Of a DNA stretch of 24,758 nucleotides, positions 14,948 to 22,355 are shown piece by piece. The notes under the pieces are model-generated. The model saw only the letters and a program-made list of their open reading frames with translations, was not told where the DNA came from and ran no database searches. Numbering within the stretch: the first letter of the stretch is position 1; each line of letters begins with the position of its first letter. Source of the stretch: an uncultured Polycyclovorans sp. (lineage in GTDB: Bacteria; Pseudomonadota; Gammaproteobacteria; Nevskiales; Nevskiaceae); the NCBI GenBank assembly GCA_936928855.1, contig CAKZHZ010000012.1, forward strand, positions 1-24,758, given 5' to 3'. The position numbers were made by a program, and so were the translations under genes.

Positions 14948-16870
14948 TCAGAACCGGTATTTGGCGGTAAAGGCCACATAGTCCCGGTCCGCATACGGAC
15001 GCTTCTCGAAGTGAGGACTGCCGAGGAAGGCGTTGTAACTCATGCCCACCTCGAGCCGTTGCAGACGCGTGAAGTTGACGCCTATGCTGGTGCGCATGTC
15101 CCCCTCCCCCATCAGTGACCCGAGGCCGGACAACAAGGCGGATTGGCCGTGCCCGATGGCGGAGAAGGTGATCGGCACCTGCAGATCCCAACCGGCGGTG
15201 ATGTTACGGAAGTCCATCAGGCCCAGCAGCGAGTAGGCCCAGGCGTCACGGGTGTAGCTGAGATCGGTGGAACAGCCGTTGGGGCCACAGGCGGGCTCCA
15301 GATCCTCGACATGCACGAAGCCCACCTCGCCCACCAGCGTCAGCGCATCCCAGCCAAAGCGGGGACCGATCACATACAGCGCCGACAACAACCCCTGCCA
15401 TACCTCGGCGCGGGTGGGCGTGGGCACCGGGCCGAGCAGGCCGCCGTCGACATCCACCAACACATCCACGCCGTCCCGAAGGATGAACTCGCCGCCGACA
15501 TTGGCGCCAAGGAAGGACGTCGAGAAACTGAGTGCCGACAGGTCGATACCGTCGAAGTAGCGGATGTTGTAGGTCACCGGCACCTGCAGCCCCAGGGTGC
15601 CCGTAGTGATGTCCGGAATCAGACCGTTGCCGGGCAGCAGCAGGGCGTTTCCATAATTCTGTACCGGCGCTGGCGTGGTGTTGTGATACCGCAGCCGGTA
15701 AGCACCCAGGGTGGTCTCGGGTGTGATCTGGTACTTCAGCCCCACACCCCATTGACCATGATCGCTGGGGCGGATGTCCGCCTCGCGGATGACGTTGGCA
15801 TAACGAGGGGTGTTCGGTTGATTGATCAGCCCGCCGGGCACCGGCAGATCCGGCAGCAACGGGTTGAGCAGCTCCAGCACGTTGCCCAGCAGTCCGGTCA
15901 CGGCCTCGGTCGGCAGCCCCGGCGCCAACAGGTCGACGACCAGTTGCAGGGTTTCCGCCAGGTTGCCCGAGAGCAGATTGAGGTCCTCGAGGTTCTCGAG
16001 ATACAGCGGGTTCTCGATCCCGTAGATGAACTGTGCGCCGGGCCCCACCACATCGCTCACCGAAAAGAACTCGCCCACCGGGTTCAGTTCCACCGGCTGG
16101 AACTCCAGCTTGTATTGCCCCAGCAAGGTCCACTTCTCGTTGATCGCCAGCTGCATCGATACCTGATTGACCGGCAGCAGAATGCTTTTGACGTCGGCAC
16201 CCGGTACCGTCGCCTTGGTGGCGTCGGCCGGCGATTGCGCCAGCGCCACGCCCGAGAAGAACAGGCTTTCACCCCAGGCGGCGATATGACGCCCGACCCG
16301 CAGGTTCAGCGCTGAAGCCTCGCCAAAGTACCAACTGCCGTAGACATAGGCGTCCAACAAACGGGCACGTCGCCCCGAGCGACTCTTGGCGGCGGCACTG
16401 AACCGGTTGACCTCGCCCTCGAAACTGAAACGCGGGTCGCCCTCGGTGCGGTTGAGCGTGTCGGGCGAGTTGTTGTCATTGCGCCGCATGTAGACGTCGT
16501 CATAGAAGGCGTCGCCACGCACCAGCAGACCATAGTCGCCGCGGAACATCTGAATCTCGCCCAGTGCGGTCAGGCGATTGTTGACGATGGCGCCTTCGGC
16601 GAAGTTGCGGTCGCCATCGTCATAGTTGTTCGACTCCGGCACCTTGATGAAATCCGGAATCGGGATTTCCGGGCTCGGCGGCGTGTCGACGATGCCGGCC
16701 GCCGGCGCGTGCAGGCGGGTCGCCAGTGCATAGCTGCCCTGCAACTGGTAGTTGCCATCCATGCCGAACAGCTTGAACTCGCCGGCGTGGGCACTGCCCC
16801 ACACCAAGGCCAGCACCAGCCATACACCCCCACCACGCGGCGGGAACGCGCGCGCCCTGATCTGCTCCAT
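14948..16870 (-). CDS. DUF1302 family outer-membrane protein (upstream paralog)
   Basis: A 640-aa predicted outer-membrane beta-barrel protein of the same family as its downstream neighbour. Signal peptide 1-29 (hydrophobic GVWLVLALVWGSAHA), then EFKLFGMDGNYQLQGSYALA. Shared motifs are DDGDRNF, NNRLTALGEIQMFRGDYG, RRNDNNSPDTLN, RLLDAYVYGSWYF, GRHIAAWGESLFFSGV, DVKSILLPVNQVSMQL and VGEFFSVSDVVGPGAQF. It ends FTAKYRF, a normal barrel C-terminus with terminal Phe. A leucine-rich stretch at about 290-346 (LLSGNLAETLQLVVDLLAPG and onwards) has no equal in the paralog. Start at 16870 set by the signal peptide; the frame stays open to 17482 but that part overlaps the divergent gene. No DUF1329 partner is in the window. 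Confidence 0.9.
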   Translation of the reverse strand: MEQIRARAFPPRGGGVWLVLALVWGSAHAGEFKLFGMDGNYQLQGSYALATRLHAPAAGIVDTPPSPEIPIPDFIKVPESNNYDDGDRNFAEGAIVNNRLTALGEIQMFRGDYGLLVRGDAFYDDVYMRRNDNNSPDTLNRTEGDPRFSFEGEVNRFSAAAKSRSGRRARLLDAYVYGSWYFGEASALNLRVGRHIAAWGESLFFSGVALAQSPADATKATVPGADVKSILLPVNQVSMQLAINEKWTLLGQYKLEFQPVELNPVGEFFSVSDVVGPGAQFIYGIENPLYLENLEDLNLLSGNLAETLQLVVDLLAPGLPTEAVTGLLGNVLELLNPLLPDLPVPGGLINQPNTPRYANVIREADIRPSDHGQWGVGLKYQITPETTLGAYRLRYHNTTPAPVQNYGNALLLPGNGLIPDITTGTLGLQVPVTYNIRYFDGIDLSALSFSTSFLGANVGGEFILRDGVDVLVDVDGGLLGPVPTPTRAEVWQGLLSALYVIGPRFGWDALTLVGEVGFVHVEDLEPACGPNGCSTDLSYTRDAWAYSLLGLMDFRNITAGWDLQVPITFSAIGHGQSALLSGLGSLMGEGDMRTSIGVNFTRLQRLEVGMSYNAFLGSPHFEKRPYADRDYVAFTAKYRF

Positions 16871-16932
16871 GCCCACGGCCGGTCTCCGGTCTTGTGATGC
16901 GGCGAGCCTAGCGGCGGCGGCAGGCGCGGGGC

Positions 16933-16942
16933 TCATCCGAAC
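16933..16942 (-). promoter_or_regulatory. Shared motif GTTCGGATGA upstream of DUF1302 gene (copy 2)
   Basis: This is the same minus-strand 10-mer as at 14904, here 63 nt before the start at 16870, followed after 21 nt by CTAGG. It lies in the 198-bp divergent region shared with the WS/DGAT gene. Confidence 0.4.
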
Positions 16943-16988
16943 CGGTGAAACGGCAGGCGCGAGATCGACGGAAAATAGCGCCATGCGA

Positions 16989-17045
16989 TGTCGGCGATTT
17001 CCGACAGGACTGGCCGCAGACAGCCAACTGCGGCATCGTGATGCC
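16989..17045. promoter_or_regulatory. Three consecutive inverted repeats upstream of the WS/DGAT gene
   Basis: TGTCGG-N6-CCGACA (16989-17006), GCCGCAG-N8-CTGCGGC (17013-17034) and GGCATC-GT-GATGCC (17032-17045) are each perfectly paired. They fill the 80 bp before the start at 17069 and follow one another almost without a gap. They may be operators, or fold the 5' leader of the mRNA. High GC content makes short palindromes common, so this is weak evidence one by one. Confidence 0.35.
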
Positions 17046-17068
17046 AAAAGAACGAGAGAGGGGTCGCC

Positions 17069-18454
17069 ATGCAATACCTGAGTCCGGTCGATGCCGCATT
17101 CCTGCGAATGGAGTCGACCCGCACCCCGATGCATGTGGGCGCCCTGATGACCTTTCATCTGCCCAAGCGAGCCCCGCGTGACTTCCTCAAACGCCTGCTG
17201 GCGCGCATGCGTGAACATCCCTTCATGCCGGACCCCTTTGGCGCCCGTCTCGCCCATTCCCCGCTGTCGAAGCTGGCGCCCGCCTGGGTCCCCGCCAATG
17301 TCGACATGGATTACCACCTGCGCCACTCGGCCCTGCCCTATCCCGGCGGCGAGCGCGAGCTGGGGATTCTGGTGGCCCGCCTGCATTCGCACCCACTGGA
17401 CCTCAAACGCCCCCTGTGGGAAGCCCATCTGATCGAAGGCCTCGACAACCGCCGGTTCGCGCTGTACTTCAAGGCGCACCATTGCGCCATTGATGGCATG
17501 GGGGCCATGCGCATGGTGCAGCGGTGGCTCTCCACGGACCCCACCGACACCCGCGCCGATGGCCCCTGGGTGCTGGCGGAAAAGGCCAAGCCGGCGCGCC
17601 CGCCACGCCCGACACCAACGCTGTCACAGCGCCTGATACGGCCGGTGGCGCTGGCGGGGCGTCAGGTGCGCTCCGCTGGCGACCTCGCGAAAGCGCTGGT
17701 GCAGATGAGCCGCGGCGATGACAGTCCGACCCGGACTGCGCTGGCGACACCGCGCAGCCTGTTCAACGTGGCGGTCAGCCAGCAGCGGCGGCTGGGCACC
17801 CAGATGCTGCCCATCGCCCGACTCAAAGCCGTTGCCGGCACCGCAGATGCCAGCCTCAATGAAGTCCTGCTGGCGGTTTGCGGCGGTGCCATCCGACGCT
17901 ACCTGCAGGAACAGGGTGCCGTGCCCACCCGCCCCCTGTTGGCCTCGGTGCCGATGGGCCTGGCGCGCCCCGATGGCAAGAGCGGCAACGCCGTGGCGGG
18001 CTTCGTCTGCCCCCTCGGCACCCATCTCGACGATCCGCGCGAACGCCTGGCAGCGGTGAGCCGAGTCAGCGCTCGCGCCAAACGCGAGCTGTCAGCGATG
18101 ACTCCGGACGCCCTCAACCAGCTGGCCTTGCTGGGACTGTCCCCCTTGATTCTCGGGCAGATGACCGGCCTGCTGCCGAAGATTCCGCCGTTCTTCAACT
18201 TCGTCATTTCCAATGTGGTGCTGAGCAAGCAGCCGCTCTACCTGATGGGCGCCGAACTGGAAGCCATGTATCCGGTGTCCTTCCTGTTCGACGGCTACGC
18301 CCTCAACATCACCCTGGTGGGCTACTGCGACAAGGTGGCGGTCGGTTTTCTTGGATGCCGTGAGGCCGTGCCCAGCCTGCAGCGACTGGCGGTATACACG
18401 CGGGATGCGCTGGGAGAGCTGGAGGCAGCCTTTGATGTCGGGACGGCGGCCTGA
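17069..18454 (+). CDS. Wax ester synthase/diacylglycerol acyltransferase (WS/DGAT)
   Basis: A 461-aa acyltransferase that joins acyl-CoA to a fatty alcohol or diacylglycerol to make storage wax esters or triacylglycerol. The start LSPVDAAFLRMES is typical. PLWEAHLIEGL (115-125) is followed by the active-site motif HHCAIDG (137-143), the HHxxxDG signature with H138 as base. The C-terminal domain has NEVLLAVCGGAIRRYL, the stretch FVISNVVLSKQPLYLMGA (where most members have NVPGP), and PVSFLFDGYALNITLVGY. Length is normal for the family. AGAGGGG lies 5 nt before the ATG. It acts at the inner membrane, where lipid bodies form. Divergent from the DUF1302 genes, it could store what those proteins help to import. 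Confidence 0.92.
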   Translation: MQYLSPVDAAFLRMESTRTPMHVGALMTFHLPKRAPRDFLKRLLARMREHPFMPDPFGARLAHSPLSKLAPAWVPANVDMDYHLRHSALPYPGGERELGILVARLHSHPLDLKRPLWEAHLIEGLDNRRFALYFKAHHCAIDGMGAMRMVQRWLSTDPTDTRADGPWVLAEKAKPARPPRPTPTLSQRLIRPVALAGRQVRSAGDLAKALVQMSRGDDSPTRTALATPRSLFNVAVSQQRRLGTQMLPIARLKAVAGTADASLNEVLLAVCGGAIRRYLQEQGAVPTRPLLASVPMGLARPDGKSGNAVAGFVCPLGTHLDDPRERLAAVSRVSARAKRELSAMTPDALNQLALLGLSPLILGQMTGLLPKIPPFFNFVISNVVLSKQPLYLMGAELEAMYPVSFLFDGYALNITLVGYCDKVAVGFLGCREAVPSLQRLAVYTRDALGELEAAFDVGTAA

Positions 18455-18487
18455 CGCACCGCCCCCGTCATGCGGACATATGACCCA

Positions 18488-18561
18488 CGTCACCCCCGAC
18501 TTGATCGGGGGTCCACCTGCCACGGTGGGGCTCTGGATGCCCAATCACGCCGGGCATGACG
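18488..18561 (-). repeat. Double-hairpin dispersed repeat, copy 3 (inverted)
   Basis: A 74-bp copy in the opposite orientation to the others. The plus strand runs from CGTCACCCCCGA to CCGGGCATGACG. On the minus strand the right hairpin is CCCCCGA-TCAAG-TCGGGGG, a stem with different but still paired bases. It lies 33 bp after the WS/DGAT stop. The 217 bp from 18455 to 18671 otherwise hold only a short possible remnant (CGTCATGC at 18466) and the leader of the next gene. Confidence 0.85.
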
Positions 18562-18671
18562 TCACGCGCGGTGCCCCTACCCCAAACAGGTGACGCCCCC
18601 GCATCGGGTGCTGACTACTGTCGGCACTCCGACAACAACAGCGGCGTCAAGGCCGCGCCGGAGGAGCGTCG

Positions 18672-19796
18672 ATGTCCGACCGCACAACACGGGATGCCGT
18701 CCTCAGCGGACAGGCCTGGGCCGATTTCTGCGACCACCTGAAACAGGCCGGCGAGCAGATCCTGCGGCCCGAGGCACCGGTGAGCGAACTCGACCGCGCC
18801 GAGGGGTTCCGCTACCTCACGCGCCTGCTGCGCATCGGCCTGGACATGCACCTGGAGTACGCGGACCCGGAGGCACCGGGCTTTCTCGCGCCCTCCCACG
18901 AAACCGCCAAGATCGGCGCCGACAATCCCGACAACCTCTACCTGATGGGCCGCATCGACGGCCGGCACGAGTACGTCATCCGCGGTGAACGCGGCAGCGT
19001 CGACTACCTCAGCTTCGGCAGCCAGAAGGGCGGCTACGAAACCGACGGCAGGATGACGCAGACCGGCTTTCTCGATGCCGCCGACCTCGACTGCGATGCC
19101 GACGGCCGCTTCGAGATCGTGCTGAGCCAGAATCCCCCCGCCCGCAACGGGCTGAAGCTGGAAGCCGACAGCAACGCGGTGATCGTGCGCCAGACCTTCC
19201 GTGATCGCAGCGCCGAACAACCGGCCCGCATGACCATTCACCGTCGCGACGGCAGCGCACCGCAACCGCTCAGCGCCGAGCGCCTCGCCACCAGTCTCAG
19301 CCGTACCGCGCACTTTGTCGAAGGCACCGCCCGCCTGTTCGCCGACTGGGCGCAGAGCTACCTGCCCCGTGCCAACGAACTGCCGCCGGCCGACCAGGCG
19401 CTGTGCCAGCGCGTCGGCGGCGACCCCAACATCTTCTACTACCACGCCTGTTGGGCCCTGAAGCCCGACGAGGTGCTGGTGATCCACCTGCCGCGCATCC
19501 CCGACTGCCGCTTCTGGAACCTGCAGATCAACAACTGGTGGATGGAATCGCTGGACTATCGCTACCACCGCATCCACCACAACGCCCACAGCGCCACGGC
19601 GGATGCCGACGGCGGCGTCACCCTGGTGCTGAGCCACGAGGACCTGCCGCATCCCAACCGGCTGGCCACCACCGGCCATGAACGCGGAACGATGTGCCTG
19701 CGCTGGGTCGGCGCCCGCGAACCCGTTCACCCGGTCACGCGCGTGATGACGCGTGCGGCCTTTCTTGCCCGAACCGACGAGCCCCTGCCCGCATGA
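18672..19796 (+). CDS. DUF1214 domain-containing protein
   Basis: A 374-aa soluble protein with no signal peptide. The C-terminal half matches the DUF1214 family (PF06742): FYYHACWALKPDEVLVIHLP, CRFWNLQINNWWMESLDY, TLVLSHEDLPHPN and HERGTMCLRWVGA. The N-terminal half (SELDRAEGFRYLTRLLRIGL, GADNPDNLYLMGRIDGRHEY) is also typical of this protein group. Function is unknown; members often sit next to sulfotransferase or lipid genes. GGAGGAG precedes the ATG by 5 nt. The stop codon overlaps the sulfotransferase start (ATGA), so the two are translated together and probably act in one pathway or complex. Conserved W, H and N residues (WNLQINNWW) suggest a binding pocket for a hydrophobic or sugar-like ligand, which is inference. 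Confidence 0.88.
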   Translation: MSDRTTRDAVLSGQAWADFCDHLKQAGEQILRPEAPVSELDRAEGFRYLTRLLRIGLDMHLEYADPEAPGFLAPSHETAKIGADNPDNLYLMGRIDGRHEYVIRGERGSVDYLSFGSQKGGYETDGRMTQTGFLDAADLDCDADGRFEIVLSQNPPARNGLKLEADSNAVIVRQTFRDRSAEQPARMTIHRRDGSAPQPLSAERLATSLSRTAHFVEGTARLFADWAQSYLPRANELPPADQALCQRVGGDPNIFYYHACWALKPDEVLVIHLPRIPDCRFWNLQINNWWMESLDYRYHRIHHNAHSATADADGGVTLVLSHEDLPHPNRLATTGHERGTMCLRWVGAREPVHPVTRVMTRAAFLARTDEPLPA

Positions 19797-20959
19797 CCTT
19801 CACCTCCGATGCCCTGCTGTCAGAAGCCCGCGAACAGACTGGCGGCCTGAACGACTTCGGCGACGCCCGCTTCCGCCCCGGCCTCGATGCGCTGTGCGCC
19901 GCCCTCAACACCGAAGCCCGTTTGTCGGAGATGGGCGCCGGCATCTTCCGCCAGAAACTGGTGACCCAGCTCGCCAACCGCCTGCGGGTGGAGGCGGCCT
20001 TTGCCGCCCACCCGGAGATCGCCGACGAAACCGTGGCGGCGCCGCTGGTGATCGTGGGCCTGCCGCGCACCGGCACCACCAAGCTGCATCGCCTGCTGTC
20101 GCGTGATCCGCGCTTCTCGTGGATGGCGTTCTGGGAATCGCAGTTTCCGGTGCCCTTTCCCGGCGAGACGCTGGAAGCGCCGACGGCCCGCATCGGCGCC
20201 GCCCACGAGATGGTGGAGATGATGACCACCGCCATGCCGAAGCTGGCCGCCATCCATCCCATGGATGCCGATGAGGCCGACGAGGAAGTGATGCTGATGG
20301 AGCACAGCTTCATGAGCGCCTTCAACGCCTATGCCGACATTCCCGGCTACGACCGCTGGCTGGATGCCCAGGACCAGATGCCGGCCTACGACTACCTGAG
20401 GCGCATGCTGCAGTTCCTGCAATGGCAGCAGCGGCAGCGCGGCAAGGCGCCGGGACGCTGGGTGCTGAAGGCGCCGCACCACCTGCTGCGCATGCACCTG
20501 CTGCTGCAAGTGTTCCCCGGCGTGCAGGTGATCCTCACCCACCGTGACCCGGTGCAGAGCATTCCGTCGATCGCCAGCTTCATCCACACCCTCTGGGGCA
20601 TCTACAGCGCCGAGGCCGATGCCCACCGCGCCGGCCGCACCTGGCACGACCTGATGCGGCGCGCGCTGTACCACACCATGGACGTGCGGCAGACCGCTCC
20701 CGATCAGTTTCTCGATGTCGATTTCCGCCAGACCGTGCAACAGCCGATGACGGTGGTGGAACAGGTCTACGACTTCATCGGCTGGCCGCGCGATGCCGAA
20801 GCCGAAACCCGCATGCGCGCCTGGCTGGTGGAAGACGAGAAGGCCCACCAGGGCGGCCATGACTACAGCGCCGAGCAGTTCGGCCTGAGCGATGACGGCA
20901 TCCGCGACGCGTTTGCCGAGTATCGGCAGCAGCACCTTTCCCCGTCATGCCCGGCGTGA
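19793..20959 (+). CDS. PAPS-dependent sulfotransferase
   Basis: A 388-aa cytosolic sulfotransferase of the Sulfotransfer_3 type, moving sulfate from PAPS to a hydroxyl group. The 5'-phosphosulfate loop is GLPRTGTTKLHRLLSRDP (89-106). The 3'-phosphate site is THRDPVQSIPSIASF (249-263), with R251 and S256/S259. WVLKAPHHL (223-231) is also conserved. The acceptor is unknown; bacterial relatives near SDR and lipid genes are thought to act on lipids or steroid-like molecules. The start is the ATG of the ATGA overlap with the DUF1214 gene. The last residues (SCPA) and the stop codon are read from a dispersed repeat that begins at 20943, so the original C-terminus was probably altered when the repeat arrived. 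Confidence 0.9.
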   Translation: MTFTSDALLSEAREQTGGLNDFGDARFRPGLDALCAALNTEARLSEMGAGIFRQKLVTQLANRLRVEAAFAAHPEIADETVAAPLVIVGLPRTGTTKLHRLLSRDPRFSWMAFWESQFPVPFPGETLEAPTARIGAAHEMVEMMTTAMPKLAAIHPMDADEADEEVMLMEHSFMSAFNAYADIPGYDRWLDAQDQMPAYDYLRRMLQFLQWQQRQRGKAPGRWVLKAPHHLLRMHLLLQVFPGVQVILTHRDPVQSIPSIASFIHTLWGIYSAEADAHRAGRTWHDLMRRALYHTMDVRQTAPDQFLDVDFRQTVQQPMTVVEQVYDFIGWPRDAEAETRMRAWLVEDEKAHQGGHDYSAEQFGLSDDGIRDAFAEYRQQHLSPSCPA

Positions 20960-21015
20960 TCGGGCATCCAGTACCAACCAGCGCCGCTGGACCCCGGATC
21001 AAGTCCGGGGTGACG
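20943..21015 (+). repeat. Double-hairpin dispersed repeat, copy 4
   Basis: A 73-bp copy beginning inside the sulfotransferase gene, which ends at base 17 of the element. The right hairpin, CCCCGGA-TCAAG-TCCGGGG, differs from CCCGGG-TCAAG-CCCGGG in other copies by paired changes. It is followed by CAGCCTAC and a second, shortened copy. Confidence 0.9.
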
Positions 21016-21023
21016 CAGCCTAC

Positions 21024-21065
21024 CGTCATGCCCGACTTGATCGGGCATCCAGTTCCGGGGCGACG
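21024..21065 (+). repeat. Dispersed repeat, internally deleted copy
   Basis: The left half (CGTCATGCCCGA through ATCCAG, ends 21052) is complete, then CCGGGGCGACG follows directly, as if the loop and most of the right half had been deleted. The stretch TCACCTATC after it matches the spacer seen after other copies. The rest of 21066-21140 is the leader of the SDR gene. Confidence 0.75.
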
Positions 21066-21140
21066 GCGAATCACCTATCGCAGCGCCGCAGGCGCTCATC
21101 ACGTATCACGGTGCCGCCGGCACCCCTCACGGAGCTTTCC

Positions 21141-21932
21141 ATGCTGCTGAACAACAAGATCGTCCTCGTCTCCGGCATCGGCCCCGGCCTCGGTGTGAAG
21201 CTGGCGGTGGAGGCCGCACGCGAGGGCGCCGCCGGGGTCATCGTCTCCGCCCGCTCGGCGGACAAGCTGGACGATGCCGAGCAACGCATCCAGGCGCTGG
21301 GCACCGGTACCCAGGTGCTCAAGCAGACCTGCGACATCACCGACCGCGGCCAGTGCGAGGCGCTGGTGGCCGCCGCGGTGAAAACCTTCGGGCGGATCGA
21401 CGCGCTGGTGAACAGCGCCTTCCTCCACGGCGCCATGGACTACGTTTCCAGCGCCGACCTCGACAGCTGGTCCGTGCCGCTCAACACCAACCTCATCGGC
21501 ACCCTCAAGCTCACCCAGGCCACGCTGCCGCAGATGAAAACCCAGGGCGGCGGCGCCATCGTCATGATCAACACCATGGCCGCACGCCAGGTGCCGCCGC
21601 TGGGGGAGGCCGGCTACGCCGCCTCCAAGGCCGCGCTGGCCAACTCCGCCAAGTACCTCGCCAAGGAAGTCGGCAAGGACGGCATCCGCGTCAACAGCAT
21701 CCACATGGGCTGGATGTGGGGCGCGCCGGTGGAGGGCTACTTCAACTGGCAGGCGCAAGAGCAAAAGGTGCCGGTGGAGCAGCTCAAGGCTCCCATCGAG
21801 GCCAGCATCCCGCTGGGCCGCATCCCCACCGACGACGAATGCGCGCGCGCCGCACTGTTCCTGGTGTCCGACTACGCCAGCGCGGTCACCGGCGCAGCGC
21901 TGGATGCCAATGGCGGCGCCTACATGCCGTAG
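21141..21932 (+). CDS. Short-chain dehydrogenase/reductase
   Basis: A 263-aa classical-type SDR, an NAD(P)-dependent oxidoreductase for a hydroxyl or keto group. The cofactor motif is SGIGPGLG (11-18), CDIT (64-67) marks the adenine-binding loop, and the active site keeps Y159 and K163 (GYAASKAA). The usual NNAG is NSAF (91-94), and the Ser expected before the Tyr is replaced (MINTMAAR, T145 nearby). The C-terminus SAVTGAALDANGGAYMP is typical. GGAG lies 7 nt before the ATG. Lying after the sulfotransferase on the same strand, it may modify the same substrate, for example by oxidising or forming the hydroxyl to be sulfated; this is inference. The 181-bp gap between them holds repeats. Confidence 0.88.
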   Translation: MLLNNKIVLVSGIGPGLGVKLAVEAAREGAAGVIVSARSADKLDDAEQRIQALGTGTQVLKQTCDITDRGQCEALVAAAVKTFGRIDALVNSAFLHGAMDYVSSADLDSWSVPLNTNLIGTLKLTQATLPQMKTQGGGAIVMINTMAARQVPPLGEAGYAASKAALANSAKYLAKEVGKDGIRVNSIHMGWMWGAPVEGYFNWQAQEQKVPVEQLKAPIEASIPLGRIPTDDECARAALFLVSDYASAVTGAALDANGGAYMP

Positions 21933-21944
21933 GCGCCGATGGCG

Positions 21945-21965
21945 CCGTGATTGGTGATTGGTTAC
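21945..21965 (+). repeat. Heptamer repeat tract, copy A
   Basis: GTGATTG is repeated twice and closed by GTTAC (21947-21965). A related tract in the opposite direction occurs at 24535-24562. Short degenerate GTGATTSG tracts of this kind are common between genes in some gammaproteobacteria, as far as I recall; their role is unknown. Confidence 0.5.
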
Positions 21966-21994
21966 AGCCAAAGCGACAACCAGGCACCTGCCCT

Positions 21995-22068
21995 CGTCAT
22001 GCCCGACTGGATCGGGCATCCAGCGCCCAACCGCCGCAACTGGATCCCGGGTCAAGCCCGGGATGACG
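21995..22068 (+). repeat. Double-hairpin dispersed repeat, copy 5 (array unit 1)
   Basis: A 74-bp copy at the head of an array that fills most of the 423-bp gap between the SDR and isocitrate dehydrogenase genes. Right hairpin ATCCCGGG-TCAAG-CCCGGGAT is perfect; left loop is CTGGA. It is followed by the 16-bp spacer TCACCTACCCACCTCC. Confidence 0.92.
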
Positions 22069-22084
22069 TCACCTACCCACCTCC

Positions 22085-22158
22085 CGTCATGCCCGACTGG
22101 ATCGGGCATCCAGCGCCCAACCACCGCAACTGGATCCCGGGTCAAGCCCGGGATGACG
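22085..22158 (+). repeat. Double-hairpin dispersed repeat, copy 6 (array unit 2)
   Basis: Nearly identical to unit 1, exactly 90 bp later, and followed by an identical 16-bp spacer. The likeness, including spacers, shows a recent tandem duplication of a 90-bp unit. Confidence 0.92.
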
Positions 22159-22174
22159 TCACCTACCCACCTCC

Positions 22175-22247
22175 TGTCATGCCCGACTCGATCGGGCATC
22201 CAGTGCCGACCGTTGAAGATGGACCCCGGATCGAGTCCGGGGTGACG
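22175..22247 (+). repeat. Double-hairpin dispersed repeat, copy 7 (array unit 3)
   Basis: A 73-bp, more diverged unit, again 90 bp after the previous one. The two hairpin loops read CTCGA and TCGAG, so the change from CTTGA/TCAAG is matched in both halves. It is followed by TGACCTAC. Confidence 0.9.
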
Positions 22248-22255
22248 TGACCTAC

Positions 22256-22283
22256 CGTCACGCCCAGCGTGATCGGGCATCCA
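22256..22283 (+). repeat. Dispersed repeat, left half only
   Basis: The left half of the element (CGTCACGCCCAGCGTGATCG then GGCATCCA) closes the array. The right half is absent. Confidence 0.75.
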
Positions 22284-22295
22284 TCGACCAACGTC

Positions 22296-22327
22296 GCCTC
22301 GCGAGGCTACTCGGTAGCGCCCATAAT
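22296..22327 (+). promoter_or_regulatory. Candidate promoter and palindrome before the isocitrate dehydrogenase-like gene
   Basis: A perfect 12-bp palindrome, GCCTCGCGAGGC (22296-22307), lies 14 bp before CATAAT (22322-22327), a reasonable -10 element. Transcription would start near 22334, giving a leader of about 22 nt. The -35 region is poor (overlaps the palindrome), which may mean an activator binds there. Confidence 0.35.
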
Positions 22328-22355
22328 GGGGAGACCCCGAACCGAGCGCGCCACC

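Noticed and set aside
21995..22283. Regularly spaced repeats resembling a CRISPR array
   Set aside because: The repeated part is 74 bp and the spacers are 16 bp and nearly identical to each other; CRISPR spacers are unique and about 30 bp. No cas gene is present.
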